Assembly (NCBI GenBank): GCA_000310025.1
Contig: FN649737.1
Span: forward strand, 1,327,367-1,391,366
From: Ectocarpus siliculosus
Lineage: Eukaryota; Sar; Phaeophyceae; Ectocarpales; Ectocarpaceae
DNA length: 64,000 bases
Direction: 5' to 3'
Shown: piece by piece, positions 59,471 to 64,000 of the stretch
How positions within the stretch are numbered: the first letter of the stretch is position 1
How the letters are laid out: each line of letters starts with the position of its first letter
The notes under the pieces: model-generated
Told to the model about the DNA's origin: nothing
The model's input: the letters and a program-made list of their open reading frames with translations, nothing else
The model's database searches: none
Translations under genes and position numbers: made by a program

Positions 59471-60233
59471 GAGCAGTGGCCAAAATCGGGTACACCCGGT
59501 CAGAACACGGCCATAATCGGGTACCCCTGCTAGACGCTGCTGGGAGCGACCGCATGCCACCATCTGATTGGCCGGCACCCGGCCCTACCTGGCCTTGGCC
59601 GTCTTTCCACCGGGTGCACCCGATCTTGGCTACTCACCCCCCGGAGGGATACCCGGTTTTTCTTTCCCCTACCCGAAAATGGCTGGGCTGTTCGACCAAA
59701 ACCCATGCACACAATCACGGGTCGGACGCACACCACTGGCCCTCGTTTGTCACCAATGAGCAAGTAGCGGGAGGGAGAGAATATGTCGCATCTCTAAATG
59801 AGTCCCCGTGTGTGTAGCATCTCGTGAGGGAGGGATTCATCCAACTCTTCTTCTCGATCATTTGCACAGACAGACCGCCAGCCGTTTCCCCCAAGGGAGA
59901 CTTCCACCGCCGGCGGAGGGTCTGCCTCCGCCCGGCGGGCCGTCAGAACGTCCGAATTTTCGAGGGCAGGGCGTTGCTGACGTGTACTTGTGGGCATGGG
60001 TTTTGGTCGAACAGCCCAGCCATTTTCGGGTAGGGGAAAGAAAGACCGGGTACCCCTCCGGGGGGTGAGTAGCCAAGATCGGGTGCACTCGGTGGAAAGA
60101 CGGCCAAGGCCGGGTAGGGGCGGGCGCCGACCAATCAGATGGCGGCATGCGGTCGCTCCCAGCAGCGTCTTGTAGGGCTTTATCCGATTATGGCCGTGTT
60201 CTGACCGGGTGTACCCGATTTTGGCCACTGCTC
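59471..60233. mobile_element. second foldback element
   Basis: Arms 59471-59708 and 59991-60233 are inverted repeats of about 240 bp around a 280-bp loop. They start GAGCAGTGGCCAAAATCGGG. The arms carry recurring GGCCAAAATCGGGTAC, GGCCATAATCGGGTACC and CGGGTRCACCCG motifs. Poly-A tracts flank both ends (CCAAAAAAAA left, CAAAAAATC right), so the target duplication is ambiguous. There is no coding part. Confidence 0.75.
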
Positions 60234-62225
60234 CAAAAAATCGGCGCTCCGCGCCGTTTTGTGCGATTTTCGGCGCAGCCCCGAAGCCCCGAAGGCTTTT
60301 CCCACCATACTATCGTGCCGCCGTCGCTCCGTCGATCGTCGCCGTTAGTCGCCCTTGTCGAATATAGGTCCGAGAATTTCGGCGACAGAAATCCCTATCG
60401 GGCTTCAGAACCTACCCACAAAACGAGAAAATGAGGACACGAGCCGCGGGTGGACCTGCGTGGAGGGAAGGGAAGGCATCTAAACCGCTGTGGGGCGTGG
60501 AGCGTGCCTCGCGCCCCGTGGAGGCGCGATCAAGCGCAGCGAGCTTGCAGAGATATGGCGGCGCGACGGCTTACAATATCACACGAATACTGCTTTATGG
60601 GTTCCCGTGTTCCGTACTTTGGCCACAAACTCTGCAACGGGTCGCTAGGGACGCGTTTCTTCGCTTTCTCACTTGGAAACCATCACGCTGTGTTGCGCAA
60701 CCACGCTCCACCTTGTGGTGCGGCGCAACTACATACAGCGGCGATTTTTTACAGTGGTGCATGAAAAAAAAAAGAAAAAGGAAAAGGAGGAAACCCCGGG
60801 TTTTGTAGGAAGAGTTCTGCGATCCGTCACGTGTTTGACTCGACCTTACCCGACCATCCCGCCCTCGATTAACTCGCGAGTTTTTGCACTAGATGCGCAA
60901 AGAAAGCCAGTACCCTGGATCGACTGCTGAGAGTCGTTTAGGCACCCTGACACATAGTCCTGTTTGATTTTGACGAGCCACCTCTATGACATACCACATG
61001 GCATATCATACACACACACATAGACTGCATGCATGTACGGTGTGGCTTTCTCTCTATCCAACAGAACCGTGTGACCACCAGTATCATTACAGTATTCGGA
61101 TAGCATGCAGACAGCCCGCAGCCCGCACTGCATGGGAGTAGTAGCCGTCGCGAGCAGAGCACAGGACAATGGCGGGCGCTGCCTCGACAGATCATGCAGA
61201 GGATGATGAGAAGATCCAAGTTTTAAAACTCTCCAACGGCCACAACTAGTCTCGCTTCTAAAACTCAGCAGACCAACCCAGCGCTGCGTCATAACTAAAT
61301 AAGCAGCAGGGCAAGGAACAAAGACCTGCTTGGGAAAGCGTGTGTATTGGTCTGAAAGGGTTCATTCGGCTGCCAGACTCTCTGTTTAGCCGGGGGGCGC
61401 ACCCTCTCTCTCTCTGTCATCAGCTGTCGCATCAGCTTCGAGGCTCTCTGGTGGGCGGCGTACGCTCTCGAGACTCTCTCTCTCTCTGCTCTGGGTCGCT
61501 GTTGTTGCGGCAGCAGCAACCAGCTGCTAACACTCTTTATTGCTGGCGTGGTGAATGTCCTGTAGCGGCTGTGTCTGTGGCAGCTGTGAGGTCTCTAACA
61601 CGTCAAAAGAGTGTTACAGTTAGTTGCTGTCGGTATTGGACATTTCCCCCTCCTCTATTTTCTCTATATATGTCCAATACCGACGGAACGTGCACCACCA
61701 GTAAAAAATCGGCCTCCCCGGAGGCCGATTTTTTCGCAGTGGCGAAAATAAATTACTTGGTTTTTGGGGGTCGGATCGGATCGGATCGGATCCGGATCGG
61801 CCTCCGTGGAAGCCAGAACTTGCTTGTTCGAGTCTCTGTGGGGACCCCTTTTTTTCCTTTTTTTTCCCCCAGCGGTTGTATTTTCCCTCCCAAGTCTTTC
61901 GGCTTTTTTTGTCTCGATTAAAGTATGCATTTGACGATATTTGACGATATTTCGATACAATATTTCGATACAACATTTCGATACTTCGCCCGGCGCGCCG
62001 ACATCCCACGAGTACCATACATACAGCGTGTTCTATTCTTGAATATATAGACTTATTATCATATTATAGACTGCCTATCTATTTTTTTCATTTCCGTTCG
62101 CAGCTTTTTACTTTATACAAGGTCGCCTTTTATACAAGGTCGCCTTTGGACGACCGCCGAAATAATGTACAAAGACACACACGTACACGATACAAACAAA
62201 AACTACGGCGATGCGGCGTCTTCCC
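60234..62225. other. 2 kb with no recognised gene
   Basis: Contains a terminator-like palindrome (see separate entry), a run of GGATC units near 61770-61795, degenerate tandem TTTCGATACAA units at 61930-61985 and a 17-bp tandem duplication (TATACAAGGTCGCCTTT) at about 62114-62147. Confidence 0.4.
61703..61734. repeat. perfect 15-bp-arm palindrome, terminator-like
   Basis: AAAAAATCGGCCTCC is followed by CC and then its exact complement. It looks like a bacterial intrinsic terminator, but the surroundings are eukaryotic. Confidence 0.8.
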
Positions 62226-63960
62226 TTATCTTCTCCAGGCCTTCCGCCAAGCTGAGCCCTTTATTTGCTCTAGGTCGCGCACTCTTTTCACCAGCATCTG
62301 CCTTAGGAGGTCAATGTTTATTCCGTTCGAATGCTTCACCCCTCGTCTACGAAGTGCCTCTCCGCACGGCTTCTTCTTCATGCTCAGTATCTCAGCTTCG
62401 GACAACACAGGTTCGTCAAGGGGGTCCACCGACAATGCTTGCCACGCCCCTCCCCCCCCTCCCCCCNNNNNNNNNNNNNNNNNNNNNNNNNNNNNNNNNN
62501 NNNNNNNNNNNNNNNNNNNNNNNNNNNNNNNNNNNNNNNNNNNNNNNNNNNNNNNNNNNNNNNNNNCTCCCCCTCCTCCCCATCCTCCCCCCCCCCTTCC
62601 CCCGCCCCGCCCCCCTCTTTCTATTCTGCCTCTTCGTCCTCCGTGGAGATGTCCCCCCTCCCGTGGCAACCTCTCCGCGCTGCAAGCGCCGTGCAGCTGT
62701 CCATAGACACCCTTGGCTTGGCTCTCCCAGAATTGCGACATCTGTGTCCCTCTGATGACCCCGTGTAACTGTTGCACATGCTGCAAAGTCGCCCCACTAC
62801 CCCCATGTCCCCTGCCTTGCTCTTGTGCGATGGCCACGTTCCGAACCACCACCTCGTTGTACAGGCGCGCAGCCTCCGCAGCCACTTCTGGCGCCATCAT
62901 GTGCCGTTGTGAACTTGCTACCGCTGCCGCTTGACAGGAAGCGGCGAGGTTGAGCTCGTCAGTTGTGCGGATTGGTGGGGTCTTACGGTTGGTCGGGGAC
63001 GTGGGATTTTACGTGCGAATTTTGCCGCAATGGGCTCGCTTATTTCCTACCACACCCCCGGAGGCAGTGGTGACGCGGCCTGGCCGATGCCTGTTTCCTT
63101 CGGCGACGCCACCTTCCACGGAGACATCGACGTTGGATTGCAACGGGCCGAAGGGGGGCAACCAACCGGTGCTGGTGAGAAGTCTGGAACAGAGTGTAGA
63201 GTGTCGACATACCGACAGACATACCGACAAAACACAACGGCTGCATGGAAAACAACGAAAAGGATGTACGTGCCACCAAACGTTCGCCAAGATAAAATAT
63301 GCCGAGATAAGCTCGAGGAGAAAGGGAGAATGCTTGATTTCGGGCCATCCGTTTTCAGACACCTACTTCTTCTACTACTTGGCGTTTGTTCGCACCTGTC
63401 CGTCGCCCCCCCTGGTCTGCTGTCCTCCTTTGCCTCAAGTCACCTTGCCGCAATCCATCGGCTTCTGGCACCCCACTTTGTAGACTACCCGCCCCATACT
63501 GCATCGCTCCCCCCCCCACCGACCCTGTTGCAGTGGGTCCGACACCCCCGGCACTGGCACCACGCACGGCAGCATCAAGTGCTGCTAGCCTAGCTGCCGC
63601 GCCTGGGCGAGTAGGAGCGGACAACGTGCTTCGACTCTCAGTCGCACAAGAGTCCGGCCTTCTTCTCAAGAGCTCGCTGCCCGGTGTGATGCTCGAGTGT
63701 GTTGTCGGGACGCTACGCATCGCACCACTGGCGGCAGAATCTCCGCGCGTCGAACCTCCTACACCCCTTGACTGCTGGCTGCCACGTACAGAGGCTCCGG
63801 GTACTCCGTCTCGCGCCGCCCAGCTACCGCGATCTGCGAGATAGTGGGTGCAACAGCGGAATCGGATTGTAGGGAATGTAGGGCACACGTAGGTAGGGTG
63901 ACACGTAGGTAGAGCACCACCTGTGGACAGCACAGGAAGGCTGAACTTCGGGGTGTGGAG
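62226..63960 (-). CDS. partial unidentified minus-strand gene with assembly gap
   Basis: Two minus-strand exon-like blocks are visible. The right one (about 63398-63850) codes a serine-, alanine- and glycine-rich stretch. The left one (about 62226-62935) starts after an AG-type acceptor, codes helical sequence (MMAPEVAAEAARLYNEVVV), passes through a glycine-rich segment interrupted by 100 N (62467-62566), and ends with the basic, helical LLRQMLVKRVRDLEQIKGS. I know no family match. The glycine-rich part may be inflated by poor assembly. Splice sites are tentative and the gene may extend beyond the window. Confidence 0.4.
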
Positions 63961-64000
63961 GGGGGCGGTAAAGCTTGCGCAAACAGACAAAAGCATGCAG

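Noticed and set aside
61703-61734. True bacterial intrinsic terminator or bacterial contamination
   Set aside because: No bacterial genes nearby and the flanks share motifs with the local foldback element.

Overview
The window is nuclear DNA of an intron-rich eukaryote. A stramenopile, perhaps a brown alga, is my best guess. The basis is a 17-exon gene with GT-AG introns, tRNA-derived SINEs, chromodomain Ty3/gypsy elements and abundant CT/CA/GA microsatellites. This is a judgement from gene structure and repeat style, not a database match. Two 100-base assembly gaps (17979-18078, 62467-62566) and a stretch of poly-G junk lower the quality in places.

Left part (1-14.7 kb): the last exon of an upstream gene, then one long forward gene that I identify as a Codanin-1 (CDAN1) homologue. 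Seventeen exons can be laid out with consistent splice phases. Its 4-kb third intron holds a SINE, a long CT/CA microsatellite and two exon-like blocks coding arginine-rich STPR-like repeats.

Middle part (15.6-47 kb): a repeat-dense zone. It contains a TA-flanked terminal-inverted-repeat transposon whose empty site is preserved in a paralogous repeat 20 kb away. It also holds three copies of a C-tailed retroposon (one 5'-truncated and sitting inside an LTR), a 1.3-kb foldback element with a 9-bp target duplication, a second SINE, and iteron-like arrays. Two closely related chromodomain Ty3/gypsy elements lie in inverted orientation (22.9-27.8 kb minus, 39.4-45.5 kb plus). Two further fossil LTR-retroelement fragments are present (19.4-22.2 kb and 45.6-46.5 kb). 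I see no confident host gene here.

Right part (51.7-58 kb): the most unusual module. A single uninterrupted 1,464-codon minus-strand frame carries a family-B-polymerase-like block, a superfamily 1 helicase and a C-terminal HNH-type zinc finger. Just downstream on the same strand lies a region resembling telomere resolvases (protelomerases), the enzymes that make closed hairpin ends on linear replicons. Upstream are two diverged ~290-bp direct repeats rich in palindromes. The intronless, tightly packed layout contrasts with the host gene on the left and suggests an integrated linear, hairpin-ended plasmid-like or virus-like replicon.

Far right (59.4-64 kb): a second foldback element whose internal motif grammar resembles the first, a terminator-like palindrome, and part of an unidentified minus-strand gene interrupted by the second gap.
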